64,000 nucleotides of DNA from Tolypothrix sp. PCC 7910 (GCF_011769525.1 NZ_CP050440.1:124001-188000), one strand, 5' to 3'; counted from the stretch's first letter, positions 1-8,449 are shown. A program made the numbers and translations. The notes: generated by a model not told the origin, from the letters alone.

Positions 1-2
1 AT

Positions 3-362
3 CCTGTGGCTCCCATGAATGCCCCATTGCCTAACACTGTTCCTCAAATAGATAACAGTCCATTACCAAATACTGTTGCTCCCACAAACAGCCCATTACC
101 TGCTGGTGTCAGTCCCATGAGTAATACACCAATACCGAGTAATGGTATTCCGATGAGCGCACGTTACCGCGTATTAGTAGAAGTAGCAACTCAAAAGGAT
201 ATGGAATTTGTACAATCCCTTGTCCCGACTGCCTTTTTTACAGTCTCCCAAGGGCGCAACCTCATGCAAGCCGGAGTATTTAGCAATCGCTATAACGCCG
301 ATACCATGCTAAAAACACTTAATAGCAATGGGTTGAGGGCAATTATTGAGGTGTTGAATTAA
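3..362 (+). CDS. SPOR-like domain protein, C-terminal part (partial at left edge)
   Basis: The reading frame is open to the left edge, so this is the 3' end of a longer gene; the GTG at 6 is probably internal. The first 50 residues are low-complexity, with repeated Pro-Leu-Pro-Asn-Thr-Val and Asn-Ser-Pro-Leu-Pro blocks that look like a flexible linker. The last 65 residues (from about RYRVLVEVA) have the pattern of a SPOR-type fold: two short repeats with alternating strands, ending in a strand that contains LRAIIEV. SPOR domains bind denuded septal peptidoglycan, so an envelope location is likely, but the N-terminal part that would show a membrane anchor is missing. The domain assignment is by pattern only. 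Confidence 0.55.
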   Translation, partial: PVAPMNAPLPNTVPQIDNSPLPNTVAPTNSPLPAGVSPMSNTPIPSNGIPMSARYRVLVEVATQKDMEFVQSLVPTAFFTVSQGRNLMQAGVFSNRYNADTMLKTLNSNGLRAIIEVLN

Positions 363-455
363 TGGGGCATGGGGCATTGGGCATTGGGCATTGGGTAATT
401 GGTAATTTCTCCTTGTCACCTTGTCCCCCAATCCCCAGTCCCCAGTCCCCAGTCC
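363..455. repeat. Heptanucleotide STRR repeats
   Basis: The gap between two convergent genes consists of GGGCATT/GGGCATG, GGTAATT and CCCCAGT heptamers, the short tandem repeat type typical of heterocystous cyanobacteria. No gene is seen. Confidence 0.85.
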
Positions 456-1391
456 CTAGACCTTCCCCAGATTACCTTGTAACCCACCTGTATGTATTAA
501 CAATAGACGTGCGCCTGGGGGAAAAAATCCCTGTTTGAGTAAATCCATAACACCATAAAACATTTTGGCGGTGTAGACATAATCAAGAGGTATGCCGTGT
601 TCTTGGGTGAACTGCTGGGTAAATAGTAATAACTCATCGTTCACCTTGGCATAGCCGCCCATATGGTAATTACATATTAGTTCCCAGGATGCGATCGCGT
701 CGTTGGTTTTAGGTAAACCAGAGGCGCGATAATTTTTTAGGAAACTCTCTATTTCCTCAGCCAGAAATTCCCCATTTTTCAGTGCAGGAAACCCAATAAC
801 CCGCTGTCCTTGTTGCAATGACAGTACAATTCCTGCCAAAGTACTGCCCGTACCACAAGCCACACATACAGTATCAAACTGCTGCTTCCAAAATTCCCCA
901 GCCCCCGATAATATCTCCATACACCCCAGCACACCATTCAAATTCCCGCCACCTTCGGGAATAATGAACACCTCACCAAAGCGTTCTTTTAATTCTGCTT
1001 GCAATTCTGTTGTATATCGCTGTCGATATTTCTGACGGTCAATATAGACAATTTGCATACCTTGCTGAGCCGCAAAACTCAGTGTAGGGTTCAAGGGTAA
1101 ATGTTCTTCCCCACGAATCACACCAATAGTGCGAAAACCAAAAAGATTTCCCGCCGCCGCAGTAGCATAGATGTGATTAGAATAAGCTCCACCAAAGGTC
1201 AGCAGTGTCGTAAAATTTTTCTGTCTAGCCTCTAATAGGTTGTACTTCAACTTAAACCACTTATTACCATTCACCGATGGATGCATAACATCGAGACGTA
1301 GCACAGACAAATCAACACCAGCTTGTCGAGTAATTGCACTAGCAATCGGTTGTATGGTAGGAGGTTGTGCGAATGAATATATTTCTTCCAC
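456..1391 (-). CDS. PLP-dependent D-cysteine desulfhydrase / ACC deaminase family protein
   Basis: This is a fold-type II PLP enzyme of 311 residues, the usual length for the ACC deaminase/D-cysteine desulfhydrase family. The expected catalytic lysine lies in NGNKWFKLKYNL (about residues 41-52), and the following GGAYSNH is the substrate/PLP loop. A glycine-rich phosphate-binding loop, CGTGSTLAG, lies near residues 178-186. Family members deaminate or desulfurise small amino acids such as D-cysteine; the sequence alone does not fix the substrate. An in-frame TGA sits directly upstream of the GTG, so that GTG is the most upstream possible start. The gene stands alone, with its 3' end facing the preceding gene across repeats. 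Confidence 0.8.
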   Translation of the reverse strand: MEEIYSFAQPPTIQPIASAITRQAGVDLSVLRLDVMHPSVNGNKWFKLKYNLLEARQKNFTTLLTFGGAYSNHIYATAAAGNLFGFRTIGVIRGEEHLPLNPTLSFAAQQGMQIVYIDRQKYRQRYTTELQAELKERFGEVFIIPEGGGNLNGVLGCMEILSGAGEFWKQQFDTVCVACGTGSTLAGIVLSLQQGQRVIGFPALKNGEFLAEEIESFLKNYRASGLPKTNDAIASWELICNYHMGGYAKVNDELLLFTQQFTQEHGIPLDYVYTAKMFYGVMDLLKQGFFPPGARLLLIHTGGLQGNLGKV

Positions 1392-1448
1392 GATGAATCA
1401 AGGTGTAAGGATAAGGGAGATTAGGGAGATGAGGTAGACAAATATAAA

Positions 1449-1485
1449 ACCAATTACCAATTACCAATTACCAATTACCAAATAA
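1449..1485. repeat. ACCAATT heptamer tandem repeat
   Basis: Five to six tandem copies of the heptamer ACCAATT lie immediately upstream of the next gene, so they sit in its 5' leader or promoter region. Confidence 0.85.
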
Positions 1486-1491
1486 AATTTT

Positions 1492-2046
1492 ATGGCTAAA
1501 CTATTTGACTGTATCACTGAGGAATTACAAGAATTTATTGCTGCCCAGCATATTTTTTTTGTAGGTAGTGCGCCTTTAAGTTCTACAGGACACGTTAACT
1601 TATCGCCCAAAGGTTTAGAAAGTTTTCGCATCCTTTCTTCTAACCGTGTAGGCTATTTAGATTTGACAGGTAGTGGTAACGAAACCTCAGCCCATCTGCA
1701 AGAAAATGGGCGAATTACTTTTCTGTTTTGTGCTTTTCAAGAACCTGCCAAGATTTTGCGGTTATACGGGCAGGGATATACGATTGTAGCAGGTTCCCCA
1801 GAGTGGGATGCTTTTGCGCCTCTGTTTCCTCCCTTACCTGGAGGTCGTCAAATTATTATCGCTGATATTGAACGTGTGCAAACTTCTTGTGGCTTTGGCG
1901 TGCCACTTTATGAATATCAAGGCCAACGCGATACTTTAGTTAATTGGGCAACTAAAAAAGGCGAACAAGGAGTTAAAGAATATCAACAGCAGAAAAATCT
2001 CACCAGCATTGATGGTTTACCCACTCCACTGAGCAATTTACCTTAA
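1492..2046 (+). CDS. Pyridoxamine 5'-phosphate oxidase family (FMN split-barrel) protein
   Basis: The 184-residue protein has the split-barrel pattern of the PNPOx-like family. An N-terminal FFVGSAPLSSTGHVNLSPKG segment leads into the FMN-binding strand, then a glycine-rich turn (DLTGSGNETSAHL) and an RITFLF strand follow. These proteins bind FMN or F420/heme and reduce or oxidise small molecules; the substrate is not known here. The C-terminus contains CGFGVPLYEYQGQRD, common in the cyanobacterial subgroup of about this length. The ATG at 1492 is followed directly by the conserved N-terminus. It may be read together with the acetyltransferase 28 bp downstream on the same strand. Confidence 0.75.
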   Translation: MAKLFDCITEELQEFIAAQHIFFVGSAPLSSTGHVNLSPKGLESFRILSSNRVGYLDLTGSGNETSAHLQENGRITFLFCAFQEPAKILRLYGQGYTIVAGSPEWDAFAPLFPPLPGGRQIIIADIERVQTSCGFGVPLYEYQGQRDTLVNWATKKGEQGVKEYQQQKNLTSIDGLPTPLSNLP

Positions 2047-2095
2047 GTTTGCCACACAGGGTAATAGATAAATTGTGCATTCACAGGATTTGAAG

Positions 2096-2608
2096 ATGGA
2101 TTATGTAATTAGCCCACTTACTCCGGAAGATGAGCCTTTTTTGTGGCGGATGCTGTATGAAGCGGCGCATTTAGCAGAAGAGGGCAATTTGACAATGGAA
2201 GATTTGATGCATCATCCAGATTTAGCAAAATATGTTAAAAATTGGGATTATGAAAAAGATACGGGTTATGTTGCTACCTTATTACCCAGCTATCAACCCG
2301 TAGGGGCTGCATGGTTGCGGTTACTAACAGAGGAAAATAAGGGATATGGATATGTTAATGACCAAACTCCCGAACTTGCGATCGCAGTTCTCCCTGAATA
2401 TAGAAATCATGGCATAGGTACCCAGTTACTTCATCATTTATTAGCGATCGCACCAGCCTATTACCCATCCATATCACTCAGCATTAGAAGCTCAAATCCT
2501 GCTTTACATTTATATCAGCGATTGGGCTGGCAAGTAGTCGAGGGGATTGAAATTATCAACCGTGTAGGTGGTACTTCTTTCATTATGAAAATTGATTTTG
2601 ATAAATAA
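2096..2608 (+). CDS. GNAT family N-acetyltransferase
   Basis: A protein of about 170 residues with the GNAT fold. Motif A, the acetyl-CoA pyrophosphate-binding loop, is seen as AIAVLPEYRNHGIGTQLL, and motif B as NPALHLYQRLGW. The C-terminus ends with the typical GTSFIMKIDF strand. The acceptor substrate is unknown. The ATG at 2096 (MDYVISPLTP) matches the usual GNAT start just before the first strand; a GTG at 2075 in the same frame would add seven residues and is less likely. It lies 50 bp downstream of the split-barrel flavoprotein and may form a two-gene unit with it. The gene is followed by STRR repeats. Confidence 0.8.
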   Translation: MDYVISPLTPEDEPFLWRMLYEAAHLAEEGNLTMEDLMHHPDLAKYVKNWDYEKDTGYVATLLPSYQPVGAAWLRLLTEENKGYGYVNDQTPELAIAVLPEYRNHGIGTQLLHHLLAIAPAYYPSISLSIRSSNPALHLYQRLGWQVVEGIEIINRVGGTSFIMKIDFDK

Positions 2609-2614
2609 AATTAA

Positions 2615-2736
2615 GAGTTTGGTAATGGGTAATTGGTAATTGGTAATTGGTAATTGGTAATTGATATTTTTTATTTCTCCCTCATCTCCTTCATCTGCCT
2701 CATCTCCCTCATCCCCCCAATCCCCAGTCCCCACCC
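2615..2736. repeat. STRR repeats (GGTAATT and CTCATC/CCCCAGT types)
   Basis: At least five consecutive GGTAATT heptamers are followed by CTCCCTCATCT-type and CCCCAGT-type repeats, filling the gap between two convergent genes. Confidence 0.85.
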
Positions 2737-3966
2737 CTAAACTTTATCCCTCGCTGGCGGTACAATTCCAAATTTATTTAAACTCTCGTCAATTTCTTGA
2801 AGAGTTTTAAAATCATCTGGCAGTAAAGGATAACTGTTATTATTCATTAAACCTGCACTTATTGGCTGCTTTTCTAGGAATGAGAATGCTTGGCGAAATT
2901 GATGCGGTTGCGCTTTAATTGGGGCATCAAAATGGCAAGGAATAATCCATTCAAAATTCCAACTTGCTACTTTATCAGCCCAGTCAATAGTTTCCTGGGG
3001 TGCGCGGTTGAGAATGAGAGTCTGTAAAATTGGCGCTACAAATAAACGTCCATCGCCTCTGAGGGCATCAAATGAACGTTGCCAATCAGCTTGCCATTTG
3101 AAAGGATATAAACCGAAATAAGCTTTTTTAGAACGTTCTGGGGCTTTGTTAGCATCGCGCAATACTTCACCGAATCCAGGGATATTTAACACGCTGGGGC
3201 GGAAATATAATGCAAACAGCGAAATCCTTTGCCATCCTTTACGGCGGTTTGCTTGATTATCTGCAACGATGTCGCCTGTATTATCTTTAGCATGGAATAA
3301 CAAGGGATATGAGTCTAATTGCACGATCGCAGGTGGTTCTTCTGGAACAGATATTACCGCATCTGTAACTAATAAACTTTGCGATCGCTTGTGGAAAAAT
3401 GCCACTTCTGCAAACCTACCAGGGCCTAATTCTATGGGGCCGAGTATTGCATAGTCAAACTCATCGGCAAAAGGTGTATTTTTGCTGTCTGCGGGAAGTA
3501 TTTGAGTTCGTTTGCGGGGTAAACCCAGCCAACTGAGTGGCAGATTTAACGGAAAACTCCACTGGCTGGGAGCAACACAAACCTGTGCTTGTGGAAAGAA
3601 TCTCGCAAAGGGGCCGACGAAAACCTTGTGTTCTAATCCTGAGATAGTTGGCAAAATAATATACTTGACATCACCATGTTCTGCCACTAATTCATTGACT
3701 AATCGGATACACTCTGGAGTTGGTGCAACTGGAGCATATACCAAAAGACCCCCAGCTTCTAGCTTCACAATAGTCATGCGAATGGGCACCACAACATAGA
3801 AAATGCCCTGCATTTGGTCAAAAGTCCAGATTGTATCTTTGATAACTTCTTTACGAATAGTTCGCCGTTCCCCGTATGGGTAGAGTGGCAAAGTAAACCA
3901 GAAAAACCACGAAAAGTCCTTTGGATGAATTAGTTCTGCGCTTCCAGCACGTTCATCATGAGCCAC
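2737..3966 (-). CDS. DUF4336 domain-containing protein
   Basis: The 409-residue protein matches my memory of the DUF4336 family, common in cyanobacteria and plastids and thought to be metallo-beta-lactamase-like. The N-terminal 60 residues contain an aromatic-rich stretch (WFFWFTLPLYPYGERR), followed by DTIWTFDQMQGIFYVVVPIRM. Metal-ligand candidates are spread out, for example CHFDAPI near the C-terminus, and the classical HxHxD is not seen, so enzymatic activity is uncertain. No signal peptide is evident. The gene stands alone; its upstream gap (3967-4535) holds an orphan terminator. The biological role is unknown. Confidence 0.7.
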   Translation of the reverse strand: MAHDERAGSAELIHPKDFSWFFWFTLPLYPYGERRTIRKEVIKDTIWTFDQMQGIFYVVVPIRMTIVKLEAGGLLVYAPVAPTPECIRLVNELVAEHGDVKYIILPTISGLEHKVFVGPFARFFPQAQVCVAPSQWSFPLNLPLSWLGLPRKRTQILPADSKNTPFADEFDYAILGPIELGPGRFAEVAFFHKRSQSLLVTDAVISVPEEPPAIVQLDSYPLLFHAKDNTGDIVADNQANRRKGWQRISLFALYFRPSVLNIPGFGEVLRDANKAPERSKKAYFGLYPFKWQADWQRSFDALRGDGRLFVAPILQTLILNRAPQETIDWADKVASWNFEWIIPCHFDAPIKAQPHQFRQAFSFLEKQPISAGLMNNNSYPLLPDDFKTLQEIDESLNKFGIVPPARDKV

Positions 3967-4535
3967 TTTGCGACCCTCCCCTGAATTGCCAATGCTCTAT
4001 TTGCCTTCCAGATGATGGAGTTTAGCAAATTGTTGTACCCATAACCTAGCTTTAATCAAAATTCTCTTGTCAAGGGTCAATAGTCAAAAGTAATTTTTCT
4101 GCCTCATCCTAACGGAAAAGCTAGCTGATCATCCATAAAACCCTCTTTCTGTGCCCTGATATACCAATTACTAATCACCTATTTATCAAAAATTGTCTTT
4201 AAAAAATGAGCATGAATATTAGCGTTTCTTAAAGTTAACAATACTTTAGAAATACTAAAGCTTAATTCTTAAAGTAGAGGAGAGATATACCTATAAATAC
4301 ATATACTACTATTACCAAGCAATAATTTTGTAAGCCCCTAGTCTTAGACCTGCTAGGAGCTTTTTCTTAAAAATTTTGACTATTTAATTAAAGATATATA
4401 TCAAAAGCAGTAGGAGGCGTTTAATTACTCCTAAGGTATATGAATAGTTGATTCCCAAGGCAGATTAAATATGGGGATAACAATTGATATTGTGTAATTG
4501 TCAAACAAAAACGTTACTTAATCAACGTCAGAACA
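3967..4535. other. AT-rich intergenic region with an orphan terminator
   Basis: This gap of 570 bases lies between a minus-strand gene start and a plus-strand gene start. No protein-coding frame is convincing. The one structured element is a Rho-independent terminator at 4333-4369 with no gene in front of it, so a small transcript is possible. Confidence 0.6.
4333..4369 (+). terminator. Orphan Rho-independent terminator (candidate sRNA 3' end)
   Basis: A 9-bp stem, AGCCCCTAG (4333-4341) with CTAGGAGCT (4353-4361) and one mismatch, is followed directly by TTTTTCTT. There is no plus-strand gene upstream within the gap, so this could end an unannotated small RNA starting somewhere in 4200-4330. 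Confidence 0.6.
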
Positions 4536-4805
4536 ATGAACATAATTGCTTGGATTGTTTTAGGTCTAATTGCTGGTGCGATCGCGAAGGCTATCTATCC
4601 AGGTCATCAGGGTGGCGGAATCCTCGGAACCATACTGCTAGGAATCATCGGTGCTTTTATTGGCGGTAGTTTAGGCATATTCTTTACTACGGGGACGCTT
4701 GCCTTAACAGCTCCGACTCTTAGCATTACTGGTATCATTGTTGCTGTGATTGGCGCACTTATCGCTGTTTTCCTGTGGAACTTATTGAACCGTAGTGCTG
4801 TCTAG
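4536..4805 (+). CDS. GlsB/YeaQ/YmgE family small membrane protein
   Basis: An 89-residue, very hydrophobic protein with three predicted membrane helices: about residues 2-20 (IIAWIVLGLIAGAIAKAIY), 28-50 (glycine-rich, GILGTILLGIIGAFIGG) and 62-82 (SITGIIVAVIGALIAVFLW). The G-x(3)-G-rich pattern with PGHQGGGILGT is the hallmark of the transglycosylase-associated/YeaQ family. Members are induced by stress in many bacteria; the molecular function is not established. It is monocistronic: a clear terminator follows at 4898-4935 and an orphan terminator precedes it. The ATG at 4536 gives the canonical start. Confidence 0.85.
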   Translation: MNIIAWIVLGLIAGAIAKAIYPGHQGGGILGTILLGIIGAFIGGSLGIFFTTGTLALTAPTLSITGIIVAVIGALIAVFLWNLLNRSAV

Positions 4806-4897
4806 AATCGTAAGGTATTAATTGATAATTCTTTATTAGTAAAGTTCAGGGAGCTTTTGTAGATATTATTTATCCCTGAAATTAAATGTAAAGACAT

Positions 4898-4935
4898 AGC
4901 ACCTGCCTGAAGTTAGGTAGGTGCTATTATTATTT
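4898..4935 (+). terminator. Rho-independent terminator of the GlsB-type gene
   Basis: An 11-bp stem with one mismatch, AGCACCTGCCT (4898-4908) and AGGTAGGTGCT (4915-4925), is followed by ATTATTATTT. Confidence 0.7.
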
Positions 4936-4968
4936 GATATTTACCGATATTCTAAAAGCCAAATATTT

Positions 4969-4995
4969 GTAGGATGCGTTAATAACGCATCCTAC
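4969..4995. repeat. Dispersed palindromic repeat (GTAGGATGCGTT family)
   Basis: A 27-bp near-perfect palindrome in which GTAGGATGCGTTA pairs with TAACGCATCCTAC. Related palindromes occur at 8450-8477, 36808-36834 and 50462-50489. Confidence 0.75.
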
Positions 4996-5063
4996 ATAAT
5001 TATTAATTTTTGTAGAGGTTGAGCACTGCTAAACCTCTAAACATGGTGTTTGTAATTGAGAAA

Positions 5064-6167
5064 TTAATCTATCTTTTCAGCCTGAATTCTCATTAGCCTT
5101 TGCACGCTAACCAAGGCTCGATTTAACTCATAATTCCGCCTTTCTGGATTCTGCAAATAAGCTTGCTGTTCCTCTTCAATCATCTTCACATCTTGAATTA
5201 CCAAACCATCAAGTAACTTTTGCGCTGCACCAAATAAACTATCTTTGACAAAGCGGCGAAACCACACAGGTAATTTGTGTAATCGCCAAAAGGCATTTAA
5301 TGATGTGAAATGTATTAAATAGGCTTTTGTTTGTGTTGCGCTGATTGGACAAAGCAGACAGTAAATTTTAAAATCTTTTCCTAATGTGGAAACCCAGTGA
5401 GGATAAACATAGCTAACATCTAATGGTTCGGGATGTAATCGCCGCAATACTGGGAAAAATAGCTGAGATATTGACCAAATTTTATCTATTTTATAGTAAC
5501 TTTGGGCTGTATAATGAGCATCTACGCGATTAGTATCTTCGTCAATATCTTGTAAAGCTGCTGATGCCCAAGCTTGCAAATCCTGATGTAAATGTCCGTG
5601 ATACATATCCATCAGGTTTTCAATTAAATAAGAATAATGAGCATTACAGTTAATAACTGAAACTGTGGCAATGTAATTAAGATGTTCCCATTCTGGTAAA
5701 CCCAGGGGTTCTACAGATGGTTCTGCATTTCCAGGAAACAGCCAAATAAAACCGTCTTGTTCTTTGACTTGGTAACGGCGAATTTTACAACTTGGGAGTT
5801 TTTGATTTTCTGCTAGGTAGGGAACTGCTGAACATTCACCTGATGCATCGAAGCGCCAACCGTGATAAGCACATTCCAAGTCATTACCAACGACTTGTCC
5901 ATGACTGAGTTTAACTTGGCGGTGGGGACAACGGTCTTCTAAAGCGTGAACTTTGCCGCTACTATCTCGATAAAGCGCGATCGCCTGCTGCCAAATTACC
6001 ACACCTACAGGCTGATTTGTGACTTCACTACTACGAGCAACTACATACCAGTGATTGGGGTTAATACCCAACTGACGAACATCACGACTTTGCAGAGTTT
6101 CAAACACAGAAGACATAGGCGCGTAATCTTGGTAGGCGTTTTCAGTCAATACTACAAGGGATAGCAT
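5064..6167 (-). CDS. Rieske-type non-heme iron oxygenase (pheophorbide a oxygenase-like)
   Basis: The 367-residue protein has an N-terminal Rieske [2Fe-2S] domain, with ligands Cys80-Pro-His82 and Cys99-x2-His102 in CPHRQVKLSHG and CAYHGWRF. The C-terminal catalytic domain shows the mononuclear iron motif NLMDMYHGHLH (Asp187, His190, His194). The order and the GxVVGNDLECAYHGWRFD wording match the PaO/CAO/Tic55-like oxygenases of oxygenic phototrophs, which act on chlorophyll breakdown products or related macrocycles. The protein lacks a C-terminal CxxC and membrane helices, so it is shorter than plant PaO. The substrate is not known. A second start at Met18 (6116) would remove a segment that looks unrelated to the family and is a good alternative. 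Confidence 0.75.
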   Translation of the reverse strand: MLSLVVLTENAYQDYAPMSSVFETLQSRDVRQLGINPNHWYVVARSSEVTNQPVGVVIWQQAIALYRDSSGKVHALEDRCPHRQVKLSHGQVVGNDLECAYHGWRFDASGECSAVPYLAENQKLPSCKIRRYQVKEQDGFIWLFPGNAEPSVEPLGLPEWEHLNYIATVSVINCNAHYSYLIENLMDMYHGHLHQDLQAWASAALQDIDEDTNRVDAHYTAQSYYKIDKIWSISQLFFPVLRRLHPEPLDVSYVYPHWVSTLGKDFKIYCLLCPISATQTKAYLIHFTSLNAFWRLHKLPVWFRRFVKDSLFGAAQKLLDGLVIQDVKMIEEEQQAYLQNPERRNYELNRALVSVQRLMRIQAEKID

Positions 6168-6364
6168 TCTGAAAAGTGAAATAGGTTTGGGGGAAAGGTG
6201 AAAGGGTAAGGGTTAAGGGTGAATAGTTTTTGTTTTCCCCCTTTCCCTTTAAATCCTGACTTGGCTGAAAACCAGACTATCACCTTAGGAGCTAAAACTA
6301 GTTGCGTTTACAAGCTATAAAGTATGTGTAGATAAATTAGTAAGGATATTCAGAAAAAATCTGT

Positions 6365-6844
6365 ATGACAAGTTACCAAGAAACCCTACCCAACAACGCA
6401 CTCGTCGAGGATCTCATTGTGGAAACGGCGAGTATTAACCATGTAGAAGTTATTGAAAATGTCATCGATAGCTTGGAACAAGATGACAGTGCAATGGTTA
6501 GCCAAACTCCAGACGGTAATTATCTCTGGAAATTTAAATACGGCAGTGTGGAAGTCTTTGTCCAACTTAGTGGTACAAGTGATGAGGATACAATCACGGT
6601 TTGGTCTGCAGTATTGAAGTTACCTGCGAAAAATGAACCGGAATTGATGCGATATTTACTAGAGTTAAACTGTAGCAGCACCTTTGAAGCACGTTTCGGC
6701 ATTATTGAAAACCAAGTTGTCGTCATCTCCACACGTACACTAGCAGAATTATCCCCCGGCGAAGTCTCTCGCCTAATTACAATTGTGGCAACCATCGCAG
6801 ATAACAACGACGAAGCCTTACAATCTAAGTTCGGCGCAGCATAA
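6365..6844 (+). CDS. YbjN domain-containing protein
   Basis: The 159-residue acidic protein matches the YbjN fold: an N-terminal helix (VIENVIDSLEQDD), a strand-turn-strand with GNYLWKFKYGSVEVFVQL, then WSAVLKLP and a helix (ELMRYLLELNCSS), and a final strand pair (FGIIENQVVVIST). The fold resembles type III secretion chaperones, and YbjN-like proteins are suspected to be chaperones or adaptors. No catalytic residues are expected. The ATG follows an AT-rich leader, and the gene appears monocistronic. Its partner is unknown. Confidence 0.75.
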   Translation: MTSYQETLPNNALVEDLIVETASINHVEVIENVIDSLEQDDSAMVSQTPDGNYLWKFKYGSVEVFVQLSGTSDEDTITVWSAVLKLPAKNEPELMRYLLELNCSSTFEARFGIIENQVVVISTRTLAELSPGEVSRLITIVATIADNNDEALQSKFGAA

Positions 6845-7029
6845 ATCATCGCTAAAGCTTTATTTATCTGGCAAGTAGGGGCACGGCATCCAAAGACTTT
6901 CGCTAAAATTAACATTGAATCGGTGCTGTGCCACTACAATTTTGATATTTTGGGAATTGGCTGTGTTTGAGGAGCGATAAATTCCGAAAAAATTGTGAGC
7001 TTTCACCTTTTAATCTCGAAATTTCAGCT

Positions 7030-7272
7030 TCTGAACTCCAACTTCCACCTTCTGAACTCGAAAGTTCGCCTTCCAAGCTTCAGCTTCCACCTTCTGAACT
7101 CGAAAGTTCGCCTTTTAAGCTTCAGCTTCCACCTTCTGAACTCGAAAGTTCATCTTCCAATCTTCAGCCTCCACCTTCTGAACTCGAAAGTTCCACTTCC
7201 AATCACCAACTTTCAGCTTCCGAACTCGAAAGTTCCACTTCCAAGAACCATCTTCCGACTCTTGAACTCTAA
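7030..7272 (+). repeat. 42-bp (2 x 21-bp) tandem repeat array
   Basis: The block TCTGAACTCGAAAGTTC and variants recurs at 7051, 7093, 7135, 7177, 7219 and 7261, an exact 42-bp period. A half-unit at 7030 shows the base period is 21 bp. Two forward frames stay open through the array, giving 14-residue peptide repeats (around PSELESSPSKLQLP in one frame, FHLLNSKVRLPSFS in the other). The array runs directly into the lipoate-ligase-like gene. Confidence 0.9.
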
Positions 7273-8005
7273 AACTTGGCGATTAATTCCCTTAATAGCA
7301 GCTGCTGGTAACATACAAATGGCAATTGACAGCTGGTTACTAGAACAGCACCAGACTGGAAACCATCCCCCAACACTGCGATTTTATACTTGGTCGCCAG
7401 CCGCGATTTCTTTGGGCTATCATCAACGCCAATATCCACAATTCTGGGAAAATTTAACTTGGCAAGGTGAAAAATTAGATATTGTACGCCGTCCTAGTGG
7501 TGGCAGGGCAGTATTGCACCAAGGCGATTTAACTTATACTGTCGTTACATCTGGATTAGTAGGCGATCGCTTGCAAGCATACCAAAAAATTTGTGAGTTT
7601 TTAATTCAAGGTTGGCGATCGCTCGGCGTAGAATTGCACTATGGTACTGCTGGACGAGGCTATATTCATAACCCTAACTGTTTTGGGACTGCGACTGGTG
7701 CAGATTTAGTCCTAAGCGATGGCGGTAAACTCATTGGTAGCGCACAACTGCGACGCGCTGGGGCAATTTTACAACATGGTTCCATGCGGATCAACCAAGA
7801 TGCGGAATTATTTGCACAGGTATTTGGTGCAGAATCTTGGACGCAGGTACAATTACCCCAAAATTTGACTGTAGAAACAATTATTACAGCTTTAATGAGA
7901 GCCGCAAGCGATCGCTTTGAGATGGAATTACTTATACAACCCCTTTCACCATCAGAGTGGGAGGATATTTTAGCCAAGCTACATCCGGGAACCAAACACC
8001 ATTAA
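7262..8005 (+). CDS. Lipoate--protein ligase family protein (biotin/lipoyl ligase fold)
   Basis: This protein resembles LplA/LipM-type lipoyl or octanoyl transferases. The hallmark RRPSGGRAVLHQGDLTYTV lies about residues 79-97, and GADLVLSDGGKLIGSAQLRR carries the catalytic-lysine region (GGKLIGSAQ). It would attach or transfer lipoyl/octanoyl groups to E2 or GcvH proteins. The family N-terminus (TWRLIPLIAAAGNIQMAID) begins at the edge of a repeat array that provides no ATG. I chose TTG at 7262 as the nearest plausible start; the same frame is open back to a GTG at 6995, which would add about 89 repeat-derived residues, and the first ATG (7319) would cut the first conserved strand. About 247 residues. 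Confidence 0.7.
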   Translation: MNSKTWRLIPLIAAAGNIQMAIDSWLLEQHQTGNHPPTLRFYTWSPAAISLGYHQRQYPQFWENLTWQGEKLDIVRRPSGGRAVLHQGDLTYTVVTSGLVGDRLQAYQKICEFLIQGWRSLGVELHYGTAGRGYIHNPNCFGTATGADLVLSDGGKLIGSAQLRRAGAILQHGSMRINQDAELFAQVFGAESWTQVQLPQNLTVETIITALMRAASDRFEMELLIQPLSPSEWEDILAKLHPGTKHH

Positions 8006-8071
8006 TTGAACTATAAACAGGTGAGATAATCACCGATGATCATTTTATGATTCGTTACGGCTAAATTTTAT

Positions 8072-8248
8072 TTGATCACAAAACCAAAAAACTAGTTACT
8101 CAACAAAAAAACCGAACAATAATTTTGGAGGGGGTTTGGGGGACGCAACCGTCACCCAATCGGGGGTTTGGGGGAGAATCCCCCAATTCAGTTGGCTTTT
8201 GTAATTAAGTGACAAATCAATCACTAATGAGCTTAACCCAAGCGTATT
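8072..8248 (+). repeat. 177-bp G-run element, copy A
   Basis: This 177-bp block is matched almost base for base by the reverse complement of 57663-57839; the differences are a few bases around CAATTCAGTTGG versus CAATTGATCTGG. It contains two GGGGGTTTGGGGG motifs about 30 bp apart on the plus strand and a GGGGGAGAATCCCCC hairpin. It has no coding frame and no clear terminal inverted repeats. It looks like a non-autonomous, MITE- or REP-like mobile unit. Confidence 0.85.
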
Positions 8249-8254
8249 GACTTA

Positions 8255-8354
8255 ATACCAATTTAAATATTGTTTGCTGCACATCAGTATATGCTGGAGG
8301 GCATGGCAATGCCATGCCCCTACTATCTGTCGCATTCTTTTTTCAAATTTGTAT
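8255..8354. repeat. Small TIR element (ATACCAATTT...AAATTTGTAT)
   Basis: About 100 bp with terminal inverted repeats ATACCAATTT and AAATTTGTAT, and a central palindrome GGGCATGGC-AAT-GCCATGCCC at 8299-8319. Relatives are at 15663-15729, 32670-32759, 35740-35834 and 61767-61860. Confidence 0.7.
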
Positions 8355-8449
8355 AAGATTTACTTTATAAATTCTCTCTAAACAAAAACTATTGCAGCAT
8401 CAACAGACTTTTTCATAATTTATATCAATTCAAAATTAAAAATTGTGAT

